64,000 nt of DNA from Lasiodiplodia sp. COLG20 (Eukaryota > Ascomycota > Dothideomycetes > Botryosphaeriales > Botryosphaeriaceae): the NCBI GenBank assembly GCA_009801085.1, contig VNWV01000002.1, forward strand, positions 1,984,001 to 2,048,000, in the 5' to 3' direction. Position numbers and translations under genes: made by a program. How positions within the stretch are numbered: position 1 is the first letter of the stretch; each line of letters starts with the position of its first letter. This document shows positions 10,609-22,229 of the stretch, in pieces. Below the pieces are notes generated by a model, which was not told the origin of the DNA, did not search any database, and saw only the letters and a program-made list of their open reading frames with translations.

Positions 10609-13600
10609 GCATGGAGTACGTTGATTCTGTCGGGTTGTTTGCTGTCCTTTCTGATTTTTGCATCAGTTTCTACTAAGCAAGGGGCGGCGATGGGTTGGTG
10701 GCTGGGACGGATCATTCGTAGTTTCTTTTGGCATATCAGCCACGTTTGTGTTTACCATCATTACTGGGCTGCAGGCGGGGCATTTGGAATACCAAGGATT
10801 GAGGTTACATTCGGTAGTGGTAGAGCATAGACAACATCTGTCTATGCAGGAGAATCAAGCATGGAGTTTCCCTTCAGCTGAATTTTACATGCTCATTAAT
10901 CTCCACATATCATGAGATACGTGGAGTCGTAGGTGCCCTTTCAATGGAGGTGGCTACAGCCATGTCGTACCTCATACCCCACAGACAAGGATGAAGGGCT
11001 TCGGAAATTTTATTTACATGGATACAGGTTCTCGCCATGCCCCATTGGTTCCAGGAACACCCGCCGGGACGGATGGCTCATCTCCGAGCAAAGAGCTATC
11101 ATCATATTCTCTGTAGGAGCGCAGGGGAGAACAGTGCAAGCCCTGCAGACTCCAACACGCAGGGCTCGTTCCTGATCCATCTCCCACGAGCTCCACATGC
11201 CCGTCCTCAACGAGCATCACTCTTCAACCCTTGCTGAAAACAGAAACACCTCGGAAGGCCACCTCATCAACAAGGGCAGGAGACGGCGAAACCGCGGCGC
11301 TGCTGCCGCGGTAGCCGCCCAGGTCGAGACAACGGCCGTCCCCAGTTTTCTCTTCTGGTCGTCCAGGTATCCCACCTTTGTAAGCCATACGAGGGTGTCA
11401 CGGATGCTGTTGCTCCCAGTTCTCCCCTTTATCTCGATTCGCTTCAGTGTATGCATGCGTGGACGAGTACATTGTAGGATGAGGGCTTGGGCATGACTCG
11501 CGGCTCCGCGCTACCTTCAGACCCAGCGAGGCAGGATGTATCTTTACCAATCGTTAAGCGCTGCGAAACAGGATATAGGCAGCGTTGAGCTGCTTTATTG
11601 CATCGAACGCTTAATTTTGTGGGGGAGAGAGGCAAAAAAAAAATAACGAAGTATGGTTAGCGAAAAGGTTCTCAGAACAAGGTGCATGGCAGAGGGACCA
11701 GCAGCCCACAAATGTTGAAACCCACAATGTTCCCCGAACCGTTGCCTACGGGCGCCTGATGAAGAAACTTTGACAAGCTCGTGGTCCTTTTTGCTTTCCG
11801 AGGCGTGGAGGCTTATGCTAGCCAGGGGCAGGAACCCTGCAAGACTAACGGGCAACCACTCGGCGTCGCCGTGGAGCTGACTGGGATCCTTCCCTTTCGC
11901 CCCTCATCATCCGCCTCTTGTCATCGTCGGGTGCTCCGAATGCCGACTCCAGGCTTCGGGAGGCGAAGAGGGTGCAAATGGCTCGCTTGTCCTCTCAGGA
12001 GAAAGATACGTCGGTCACTAAACTAGTGGCCGGGCAGCTGAAGGCACGAAAAGCATAGGCGAGGCCGAGACTAGGTGTGCCTGGCTTGCCCACTTGCGGG
12101 CCCCCCCGGCGGCCACACGTTGCCCTTGGACCAGTCTGCGCTAGGGATCGTAGCTGTGTCGCGAGTCGGGATGGTGGAAGCAGCTTGCTGTTGGTGATAG
12201 CCAAGTGAGTAGTGGGGGCCGGAAGGATGCACAGGCTCGGTCCCTTTCCAGGCCCCTCCTTGCGCTTGCTTGCTCGCCTCGGCGCCGGCCCGCGGATTGC
12301 GCGTTTTGCATGCTAACGCCGTTTGGTGTTCTGGGTTTTGTCGGGGCTGCCGCTTGCCGAGAGAAGGGCCCGCGGCAAGCCTGGACCGACGATGATGATG
12401 ATGCGCCGCGCCGCTCCCCCTTAACCGCGCCTCCTTCGGTGGAGCAAAGCGCTTGCGGATGATCGGGGGTAGACGGGAAGCCCGCCATCTGCCGCGACAG
12501 ATGAAGAAAAAATAAAACGCCGCGGCCAGAAGAGGGCGCCGGCGCAACACATCGCCCGTCTCGCTCATCAAAGGGTCTAGAAGCTTGGGCGCTCTCGAAG
12601 ATTCATTCCCGATGCCTGTCGTCCCCCGGTTTTTCTTGGGTCTCGCGCTAAAGCGAAAAAACATGCGGCAATCGTAGGATGTGGTTTCCTTTGGAGTCGT
12701 CGGATTCGCGTCGAAGATTCCCGATCGGCGCAATCTCCCGCGTGCGTCGCGATAATCGCTGCACACTAAATGATATGCAAGATGCCCGATTCGGCTATAT
12801 CACATCCCATTCATCTCCCTCGCTCTCTCCCTCCACCAGATGCGCTTACTCGCTGCTGCGGGAAGGATTGATGTCTCGGCGCCGATGAGTGAAAAATGCG
12901 AGAGCACGCATCCCAGCACCTTTCAATGCCCGCAACGTGCACACAGACGGTTTGCCAGGAAATAAACCAATTTGTTTGGCAACATCGAACGATGCGTCAC
13001 CATTGCCGCTTCAAGACACCATGCCTTTGTCCATCCGCCATCATCCTGTTCGTCGCAGTACCGTAGCAGTCCCGCGGTCCCGCCCGCGCCCCGGCCCCCG
13101 TCTCACGTCACAACGAAGGGGCCAGACGGCTATGTGTGAAGAACAACAGAGAACCTGCATAGCTGCATGCGCATCATCTCCCTCAGTTGGCCCCCCGGCC
13201 CCCAACGAACCTCGCTGCCTCACGTCATGCATGCAGCAGAGGACGCGAATGTCAAAATGTCTCGCATTCCCGAGCAACGTTGCGCCAGGGCCACAGCAGC
13301 GCGGGAGCGGGATCCCGCCAGGGCAAATGAGAGGAAGAAAAAAAAAAGAATGGTCCCGCCCGTCCATGGCGCGTGTGCGCGCGTACAGGTGAATTGAGAT
13401 AGGACCGCTCCAGAAGGCGCCTCTCAAACGTCATCCCTCACTTCATTCCTCAACGGAGGGCGCCGACGCTCGTGCCTTCGAGAGGAGTAAAAAAAAACGC
13501 CACGCGGTTTGGTGATGATCCTCCTCTTGCTCTCCCGCTCTCCCGCCATCATGCAAGTGCAAGAATGATCGCAGCAGGGTGTGTGGAGACGAGAATCCTG

Positions 13601-16600
13601 CAGATGTGTGTCGCGCATGCGGCGTCCAACCATTGCCGCCCAAAAGAAAATACAGGGCTAACGCTCGCGCTTACGCACGCTTCCCCGGAAAAACATGTAG
13701 CATCAGCGAGATCCCTTGCAGGTTACCATTTCATGCGCGAAAGGGAAACCAGCGGCGCCGGAGAGTGGGCCAAGGCGTGCCTAAATTTGGTGAAGCAGGA
13801 AGTGCTCGGGCGGGGCCGAAGGACGACGGGCAGCAGTGGATGGTGCCTGGTTTAAGCTCTGACGATTGCAAGGGTGTCGCGGAATAGCAAAAACGGCGCA
13901 GAAAATAGAGAGAAACTCAAAAATAACGTTAGTGAGGATCCGGAACAGGAGTGCCTCGTTGCTGCGCCGCCTAGGCTTTGCCCTATCTCTCGTGGCGCGA
14001 CCGGGGTGCTGGGCGCGAGATCCAATCGTCGGGGATGCGACAGGGAAGCGCGTCCCCGTCAACAAGCGAGTGCCTCGACTGTTTTACACCCTCTGCCGCG
14101 GCGCCGGGTGGGTGTCCGTATGGCGGATGACAGCCCCCCTCTCAGCGCGGGTGTGGCGCACGCCGGCACCATGCACGTTGGAGAATTCGAGCACGAGGGA
14201 CGGTGCGGGATAAGCATAAAGAGTGCTTTCCGGGGTGGCACAGAAACATCAATTTGGCATTTGGGACCGAAACTGATTCTATTGATCTTGTTCCGTACTT
14301 GCTCCCCAGGACGCTGGAACGTCGAGGTACATAGAATAGTATGGCGGCTGCGAAGGGTAACAAGAAGACAAAAAAAAAAATTCACAGCTACCAGGAACCG
14401 GACCGAGACCTGACTTACCTGATCGAGTGCTCATCCCGAGTATCATATACCAAGGTTCAGGGTCTGGGAATCTGTGTCCAGACATCGGGGTCGGTCGCGA
14501 GTCGAGAAATCCTGAGCTCAACAATCGTGATCTCAAGCGCTGTGGCGTAAACCTAAGAATTTTTGAGTTCAACAATCCTGCGCTTGGGGGGCGTAAGCCA
14601 TGGTGTCGGCTTGTCGTGTCTCCTGTCGTTATGTCAAGAGGCTCTGCGAAGGTTCGAAAGCATGATCTTCCGATGCTCGAACGTTGGCAATGTAACATAA
14701 GTGAGCCGTTTTGTGCTGCAATTGCGTCAGTGGCGGGATTAGAAGGCGGAATGCGGAGTGGTAGAGACTCCTGGTAGCTGTGATACGAATGGGTGCGTCC
14801 GTCCGGATGCGCCATCGGAACATGTATAGTGCAGGAACTGGTTGCACAACCAAATATGCAGGCACGGCCAGACTTACGAATTCCGGAAGGTGAACGGTCT
14901 TGAAAATTGACGCTGCAGTAGTTACAGGCGGCTCGAGCAGAGAGTCATTGATTCACCTCGTCGCCCATAGACCGGAATGGACGGATCAACTAGCACCATG
15001 CCGTGACCAGAAGCTGAGTTGAGACTGGTGCCACAACATATTCACTATATTGCCAGAGTCTGTGTAAGCATCACAAGCCAGCCGATAGCAATTTCCATGT
15101 GAAAGAAAAACTCGTAAGAGACCGAGTCCTTTCCAGGGACGTCGGATTTTGCTACTGCCTGTTCGAGCAACGCTACCCACGACGCGCCAGGATCAGCAAT
15201 GAAGCAAGGAGAAAATCGGAAGCCCGGCATGTCGTGGCAGAGCCGAGACGATAGCACAGAGAAAATGACTAGTTTGTCGTAGACGACGAAATGCCACGAA
15301 TGCAAAAACACCGGCGCGATTCAGGCAGCAGGAAAGCAGAAGGAAAAAAAGTGAAAAGGAGTAGAAGACACTCGAAATAAGTAAAATTTGTTGGCCTGAC
15401 TGAGTAATCTTGAAAGGACTGTCGAACGTCTGCAGGCTCGTATTCCTGGGCAGAATGTTCGACTGAAGAGCCGTGCAGAGTCTCAACGCCTCACCGGTGC
15501 GTTGGGAGCAGATTGATGTCCAGCCATCAAGGAAGTTGCCGACAGAACAACGGCGGCCGAACGACACGTTGGACGGGGTAATGCTTCAGGTTGTCGTTTC
15601 GAAGTTGTGTGTTGTCGTGTCCAGTCGGAATTTTCCTGTGCCTCGCGAGCGAGCAATGACGACGTCCAAGGCGCGCGCCGGCTATTGCTCCTCATATGGA
15701 AGCATTCTCGCCGAACGTGTGACCTCACGATTTCACCGCTCTGCAGGCCAGCACAGCGCTCCACTGGCAGTGCACCGTAGCATCGTCGACAACAGGCAAG
15801 AGCAGCGCAAAAGAGGTTTTCGGGCTTCTTGATGATCTGAAACATGCATCTGTGCCCGTCGACCAGATGAGTCACAGCTGCAGCGGTGAGGGTGGCATGC
15901 ACAGCCATCTATGACGCCGGCGCCGATCATGAAACGGTCTCTCGGACAGGCCGTAGCCGAAAGCTTGAGCGGCGCGGTCGGTCACGATGGCAGGAGAAGG
16001 CAGTGCAGCGCTGGCGTCGGACTCCGGCGCGCCAGTTGACCTCACTGCGCGCGACATCCTTGCTGAGCTGAGCGGCGGCTGGAAGCGGCAAGTCGCGCTG
16101 CACGCTGCTGCAAGGACTGGAGCCTCGGACGGACCGAGCGCTGTCGGAGAGCGCTGACGGCGGGCGGCATCGATTTGCAGGCGGCTGCCGAAGAGCGCAC
16201 AGCGAGGCGCAGCTGGGGAGATGGCGTCGACATGCAGGTGTGAAACGGCAACGGCAGAGGATAGCTATCGATAACGCCGGTGCTATGGGTCGCTCTGATA
16301 GGCAAAATCTGGGGCGGCGACCACTCGAGCCTAGTCATACGCTAGCTCAGTCAGCGGCGCGGAAGACGCGGCCGCTCCGCATCGCCTTCGCCCCAGCAGG
16401 GCAGCCAGATGGAGGGATGCGCAAGGCGACGCCGAGATCTGCAGTACGCGCCACCGCTGCAACGCTGCCCTCGGGCGCTCGGGCCCACCAGCAGCAGCAC
16501 AGCCTCAGCAGCCCGCTGCACGCTGCCCGCCCGTCCAGCCCTCACGCCGCCATGGGGCCACGCTCCGAGCAAACGGCCGACCCTCCAGCGCGCTGCGCCG

Positions 16601-17683
16601 CCGTCCCCGGGCCTGTCTCCGCCGCCGCCGCCGCATGAACATGGCCTGCACAAGCGCGGTCATGCGATGCCTCAGCAGCCGCCGTGCTACTTGTATTCCT
16701 GCTGGCAGGCCCTTCCCGGCATCACATGGCAGCGCTGTCTGAGATTGCCCGGTCCGGCCGCCGTCCAGTGCCGGCGCGCACCCCGGTTTCGGCGCGCTGA
16801 TTGGCCAGCCACCCTGACACCATCTTTTAGCAGCGAAGAACGACAACCTGTCGTGCTGCACAGCCAGCTTCGCTGACGGCCTCCACACAACCCTGACGCC
16901 AGAAGCAGCGAGACAGGCCGAGCGCACACGCCGAGCTAGGCCATCGTCTTCCCCGAAGCAGCAGTCAGCGCCGTCCCAGCGCAGGATCAGCTTCCGGCAA
17001 CATGGAAATCTTCTGGAAGGCAACCCCAAGCAACCCCCTCCAGGAGGCCGGCAGCATGAACCCAGCAGGGCCATCCCTTGACGCTGCAGAAGGCCTCGTA
17101 AGACGCGCGCGTTCCGTTTCAGGGCCGGCGCGCGCGCTCTCCAGGCGCGGTGCTGGGCAGTGGAGACGCGCTGCTCCGCGCCTTTCGTAAGAGCTGTGTT
17201 GGCAGTGGGCCGCTTCTGGCTCGTCGCCGCCGCCACGCTGGGAGCGCGGGCAATTTCTTGCATTTGCGCCGCCCAGGAAACGCGCATGCAGCGAGCTGGG
17301 TGCTGCTGCTAGCCCGAGTGCTGCAGCTGCTGCACGATTGAGCAAAGTCTGATGGCATGCAAGCCTTGCCGAAAGCGCGCTGCACGCACCCAGCCCCCAG
17401 CCAGCGCGATGACCACCCAAGCCGGCCACTCCACCAGATCCACCCGCGACTTAAAGGAAAAGGCCACCCCGCCGCTAGCCCTTCCCTACCCTTCACCTCT
17501 CACCCCTCTTCGCCCCCTCTCATTCGTCGGTCTCTCTCCCTCAAGACAATCAGGCGTGCTAACCATTTCCCTCGCTGGGACCGCCAGAGACCTATTCTTT
17601 TCTATTTCGTTTTTCGCTTTCACTTTAACGCTGTCCCATAATCCGTCGCATCTTTCCCGTATTACTCATCGAGCTCCGCCGCA
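10609..17683. other. 7-kb gene-poor region
   Basis: I cannot support a gene in this stretch. Many open frames exist because it is GC-rich in places (16.0-17.4 kb), but none shows a domain, a leader-like start context or joinable exons. Both ends must contain UTRs: the 3' UTR of the DUF3074 gene (from 10609) and the leader of the gene at 17684. Undetected non-coding RNAs or rapidly evolving small genes remain possible. Confidence 0.5.
17455..17640 (+). promoter_or_regulatory. Pyrimidine-rich leader/promoter stretch
   Basis: A strongly CT-rich tract upstream of the start at 17684. Such tracts commonly precede transcription starts in filamentous ascomycetes. It supports the frame that follows as an expressed gene. 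Confidence 0.5.
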
Positions 17684-18727
17684 ATGCCCATATCCTTACT
17701 GCCTGCCTCCGCTGCCGCCTTCGCGCCGCGGAGCGCCCCCACCGTTGTGCTGAACTCCAAGGTCGAGCCGTGGTTGACGCAGACGCTGAAGCGCATAAAC
17801 CGCATTAAGCGCCCGCTCAACAGCGTGCCCCAGCACTTCCGCTGTCTCACCGAGACGCTGTCCGGCCCGCAGGCCATCTGGTCGCTATGCTCCATCATGC
17901 TCCCCAAGGCGCCCGATTCCGAGCTGCGCAGAGACCCTGACCCGCTGGTGGAGGCCATGTTCAACTACCAGCTGATCCACATTGAGGCTTATGTCGTGCA
18001 CGTCGACATGGTGTCGCAACACGAGGTTGCGTTCAAGCTCACCCAGGACACCATCGACGCGCTTGTCGAGTACCACAAGGATATCTACTCGGTTGATGTG
18101 GCAGCAAATACCTGGTCTTGGGCCGAGAAGGAGGTTCAGTTGAAGAAGCTGCAGGAGGAATTCATCCAGGCCGTCAACCGCTACGTCTTCCGCACCGGCG
18201 TGCGTGCCCTGGAAGGTCTTGAAGAGGATGGAGCTGGAGAGCTGTTGGATGGCAGGTCGGAGGATGTCAAGCATGCTATCATGGGACTGTTTCTTCCGCT
18301 TCTCCCGCCGCCGCCGAGGATCGTCGACGTTGTCCGCCCCCCTACCATCCTGCCGAGCTCGCCTTCCGGCCACTGGTGGCACTCTCCTCAGCAGGGTCCT
18401 CCGGTTCATCCGGCGCCCGTTGAGTCCTGGAGGGTCATCCCGTCCACGCCGAGCCCGACCATCACCACCGGCGCCGAGAACGCGACGTTCTGGACCACGA
18501 TGGGCATGAACGACATCCAGTTGCCGTCGCCCACGCCGTCCTACAGCCAGCCGCTGTGCACCTCGAACCAGTATTACAGCCCGCCTCAGGCAACGGCTCC
18601 GATGCCCGCCATCTCGTTCCCGAGCACGTTGATCAACCAGTGCGGGCCTACGCCATCGCACACTGGCTTCGGTGGATTTGGAATGGGCTACAATGAGTTC
18701 ACTCCTCAGTTCGCAGCTGCCATGTAG
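17684..18727 (+). CDS. Unrecognised 347-aa protein, helical N-terminus and Pro-rich tail
   Basis: A single exon of 347 aa. The start has a good context (GCCGCA before ATG) after a CT-rich leader. Residues about 20-180 look globular and mostly helical, including VEAMFNYQLIHIEAYVVHVD and a charged stretch around KEVQLKKLQEEF. From about residue 205 the chain is Pro/Ser/Thr-rich with repeated aromatic residues and ends in a Gly/Phe-rich tail. There is no signal peptide, and no zinc-finger or homeobox motif. I do not recognise the family. The very long upstream non-coding region resembles that of developmental regulators, but this is only context. Confidence 0.72.
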   Translation: MPISLLPASAAAFAPRSAPTVVLNSKVEPWLTQTLKRINRIKRPLNSVPQHFRCLTETLSGPQAIWSLCSIMLPKAPDSELRRDPDPLVEAMFNYQLIHIEAYVVHVDMVSQHEVAFKLTQDTIDALVEYHKDIYSVDVAANTWSWAEKEVQLKKLQEEFIQAVNRYVFRTGVRALEGLEEDGAGELLDGRSEDVKHAIMGLFLPLLPPPPRIVDVVRPPTILPSSPSGHWWHSPQQGPPVHPAPVESWRVIPSTPSPTITTGAENATFWTTMGMNDIQLPSPTPSYSQPLCTSNQYYSPPQATAPMPAISFPSTLINQCGPTPSHTGFGGFGMGYNEFTPQFAAAM

Positions 18728-20164
18728 ACGGCCACACCAAGGTCCACACTGACAAGGACAGCCCGAGAAGCTGGTGATCTGGCCAATCACAGGTTCTCCT
18801 GTATTATTTCTCCCCGCAGGCTTACTCGGACGGCCATTGCGATGAACTCAACGAGATGAGATGCGACTCTGTATGACTTGATGTCCTCACGTCATAATCC
18901 ACTCGGGGCATATGGGACGGCGTTATGATCGATTCAGCGGATTTCCTTCCTTCATTTCCTTGGTAAATGTTTCCTTTGATATCCCTTTTTGTGCTTTTGC
19001 TGTCATTTTAGCGAGCGTGTTTCGTCCTTTTGCAGTTACGCACCAGCCGAGCCTGGTTTTCTTTCCTTTTTCCTTTTTTGCATCTCTGGGAGGTTCGCAT
19101 GTCAAGCATTTTAAAAAGACGGGTTTCATGCCTCACGGCTATCGGGCGGGTACACTCGGTTCACCCACTTTTCCTTTTTTTTCTTTTTTCTAATGTCGTT
19201 AATGGGCGTCTTCCTGCGTCGAGCAAGATCGGCCAGCCCATCTCTCGACGCAGCGGCGCTCTTGCTCCCCACATACTGACATTGACTGTCAGCTGGACCT
19301 GGTGGAAAGCGGCGACACAGACATATACCACATCTGGCATGTCGTATAGTGTTCCCCCGCGTGTTGGCGTTGCTCGAGGGCGGTGTGAGGAAGTTGGGCG
19401 GGCGTAGAAGTCGTACTGCCTGTGGCAGACGACCGGGAGGAACGCGGCTCTCCGCTTGCGGATCAGCACGCTCTCCACGCCTCGTCCCGGCTGCCTTCCC
19501 GGCTTCAAGCCTCGCTGGACGTGGGCTGGTAGGCTCATCTCCCCTACCCTCTCAGCCAGTCTGAGAAAACCGAAGCGCAGGGCGCTGAGGAAAGCGGATG
19601 CTGGTTAGATAGGACAGTGCTCAGCGTGCACCAAGCGTTGAAAGTAATAGAACACTTGAATATCGCATACATTTTGCCGAAAGCGTTGGTGATGTTGGCA
19701 CGGCGACCGGGGTGGCATGGGCAACGGGCGCTACTCCGGTCTTGTGACGGCAGCAATAATAACGTCACGTCCGCCATCATCAACTGGCGCAGCGCAACAG
19801 CGGGGGCCCTGGAGACTTCACGCGCCCCGCATTATTACTGTGACTTCGCCCTGCAGCACGCCCCCCGCGGCCAACCGTTGCCGACGAAACGAGCAGCTCG
19901 CCGTTTCAGCCGCAGCCGCTTCGAAAGGAGGCTCAGCGCCGCTCGCCTGCATCTCACAAAGACGACGCGATCTTTGTTGCCGCTGCCCTCGCCCATCGCC
20001 GCTGCCAGCCCGGCGCCCTTGTTGCACTCACCGCCGGCCAACAGCACCAATGCGCCTGATCTCGCGATGCCTCTGACCTCTCTAACGACGACCCGACCCT
20101 AGTATTGCCGTTTCTCCATCGCTCGAACTGCCGCATCCTTCGCTCTGCGGCCGCTGGAACATCG
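18728..20164. other. Intergenic region, no gene seen
   Basis: Contains T-rich stretches (18.95-19.20 kb) likely to be 3' UTR of the preceding gene. The GC-rich part from 19.7 kb is probably promoter and leader of the GID4-like gene. Open frames at 19617-20102 are low-complexity and unsupported. Confidence 0.5.
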
Positions 20165-22229
20165 ATGCCGCCGCCCACGTCGAGGGCGAGCCCACAGCCG
20201 ACGGTAGGTTGAGTGCACCGGCCGCTTGGCGCATCGCCGCGCGCTGCTCGCTGCTTCCGCCCGCTGACGTCTCCGCTGATGCCGCCCACAGGACGAGGCG
20301 CAGCCCAACACACCCCCCAGCTACCTCTCCGCCCTCCGCCAGCTCGAGAGCCCCGTGTCGCCGCAGGTCATCAATCTCGCCGCCACACTGACCACCCAAG
20401 CCGAGAACGAGGTCGACGAGGACAACGTGAGCTTCCTGCGCCGCCCCGTCGACCCCCAGGAGGAGTGGCGCCAGCAGAACGCTCAAGCGGAGGATGAGCT
20501 GTTCGAGGAAGTGCGCGCTGCCCGGGAACGAATCCGCGCCCGGACCGCCGAGATGCAGCATGATGAGCGTGATGAGCGTGAGCGCCAGTCGTCGCAGTTG
20601 CAGCGTGTATTGAGCCGCCTGAGTCGCATGGAAGACTCTCTGTCATACAGTGACCGCGTACCCTCCCGGAATGCCCTGTACGATTGGAGCCCGCCCGACG
20701 ATGCCGCTGGAGACCACGACGACCTACAGGAGCTACTGCGGTCATTAGGCCAAGAATCATCGACTCCCTTTCCACGAGGCGTGTCCCCGCATACCGCCGC
20801 GCGCTACTCCCGTCTGCTCGGCCAGCGAACTACTCAGCCTTCAGAATCGTCACTACGCTCCACACAGTCAAGACGGCATCCGCGCTTCTCCGCGCGCTCG
20901 CGGGAAACAATGCAGCGCTACATCACGGAACGGGACGCTGCCATAAGAGGTTCCCAGGACAGGTCAGACCTCAGTAGAATAGAAACTAGCCGATACGGCT
21001 GGCATCCGAGCAGCCGGTCGAACGAGACGCGGGATCGGGCAGGGCTGGACTCGTACAGACGGAGCTATCTGGAAAACCCTTCCAGCACCCCCGCGCCAAC
21101 GTCTCCCTGGTTGGAGCAGACGATTAATTATCTTTCCAAAATCCGAACCTCGGATTCCTACGAGGACAGTCTCTACCATGCGGCAGATGCGGGATTTGTC
21201 ACGAAAGAATTCTTCGGCGAAAACCACCAGGACTTTATCCTCGATGTCAACACGATCCCTCGGCCCGCAGAAACGTCATGGCTGGCACCCGGCGCAGTGT
21301 TTTCTGGTTCGCAGCACGCCACTACCGTCACCTCAACCGTCACCCCCTCAAATATCCCTACTCCTACGTCAACAACCCTATACCGTTTCCGCAACAACGA
21401 CTCCCCCATGACCTCGACCACATTTGATGCAGCGCGACCCTGGATGAATAGTCCCATTCCACCTCACGCTCGCAGAGCCGGCGATGCTTCCACCCAACAG
21501 ACACAACAGCAAGACCGATGGCCTGTAAAAGTAACCGTCCACGCTGTCGATTGGGAGAATATGACTCTCGCCGCCACAATGGAAGCCTACAACGTGCCAT
21601 CACACCCTCCCTCGTTTCCCGGCAGTACGCTTGACCCGGCAGCAAGTGGGGCGCCGCGACCTGGAACTCGCACCTCAAGCATAACAACATACCTAGAAGG
21701 AGAAATCCTCGATCTAAAAACTCACACTCTTCTCACTGAATCTTTCAAGAGTAGCCTATCAACAGACGCCACGTACTGGCGGAAACTACCACCCTTTGGC
21801 CACCTTCGCGACCACGACCTCGTCCACCGGCTCGTCTCACAGGAATATGTTTCACAGTTGGCACAAGAATGGATTCTGATGCGGTGGAAAGAGCGCTGTT
21901 TTGTGAAATCTACGTCCTCGGCACGAAGACGAGCAGCCGCCCATGCTGCATCATCCGCCAATTCCCGCCCCGCCACGGATTCGACCGATGCCAACTCATC
22001 TCAGCCCTCACCCTCGTCGAGAGAGTCTCCGGCAGCAAATACTGATCAGGACAACGACGCGGGAGAGGACGGGTGCGGGTTGACCATCAGTGGATTTTAT
22101 TACGTTTGTCTGAGGCGTAGCGATGGTGCGATTGAAGGGCTCTACTACGATCCGCAAAGCAGTCCTTACCAGCATCTCAAGCTCAGTCCTGTCGGTGGAG
22201 GAAATTTTCCTGTTTGGACCTTCAGGTGA
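20165..22229 (+). CDS. GID4/Vid24-family substrate receptor of the GID ubiquitin ligase
   Basis: Two exons: a 13-codon first exon (20165-20203) and 20292-22229, joined in phase 0 across an 88-nt intron (GTAGGT, CCACAG); 658 aa. The Vac_ImportDeg (Vid24) domain fills the C-terminal half: SWLAPGAVFSGSQ near residue 342, ITTYLEGEILDLKTHTLLTE, EWILMRWKERCFV, and the final GLTISGFYYVCLRRSDGAIEG plus YYDPQSSPYQHLKL. In yeast this fold binds N-terminal proline degrons and recruits substrates such as gluconeogenic enzymes to the GID E3 ligase. A Ser/Ala/Asp-rich insert of about 55 residues interrupts the domain before the last strands. The N-terminal 300 residues are charged and disordered. GID4 and the related Gid10 cannot be told apart here. 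Confidence 0.9.

Noticed and set aside
12071..12766. 231-codon minus-strand open frame
   Set aside because: Low-complexity, no domain, overlapping frames on both strands in GC-rich DNA, no leader-like start.
14640..14670. tRNA B-box-like sequence (GGTTCGAAAGC)
   Set aside because: No A box or cloverleaf arms can be folded around it.
16505..17287. 260-codon minus-strand open frame
   Set aside because: Explained by very high GC; composition is Arg/Ala/Gly-rich with no conserved motif.
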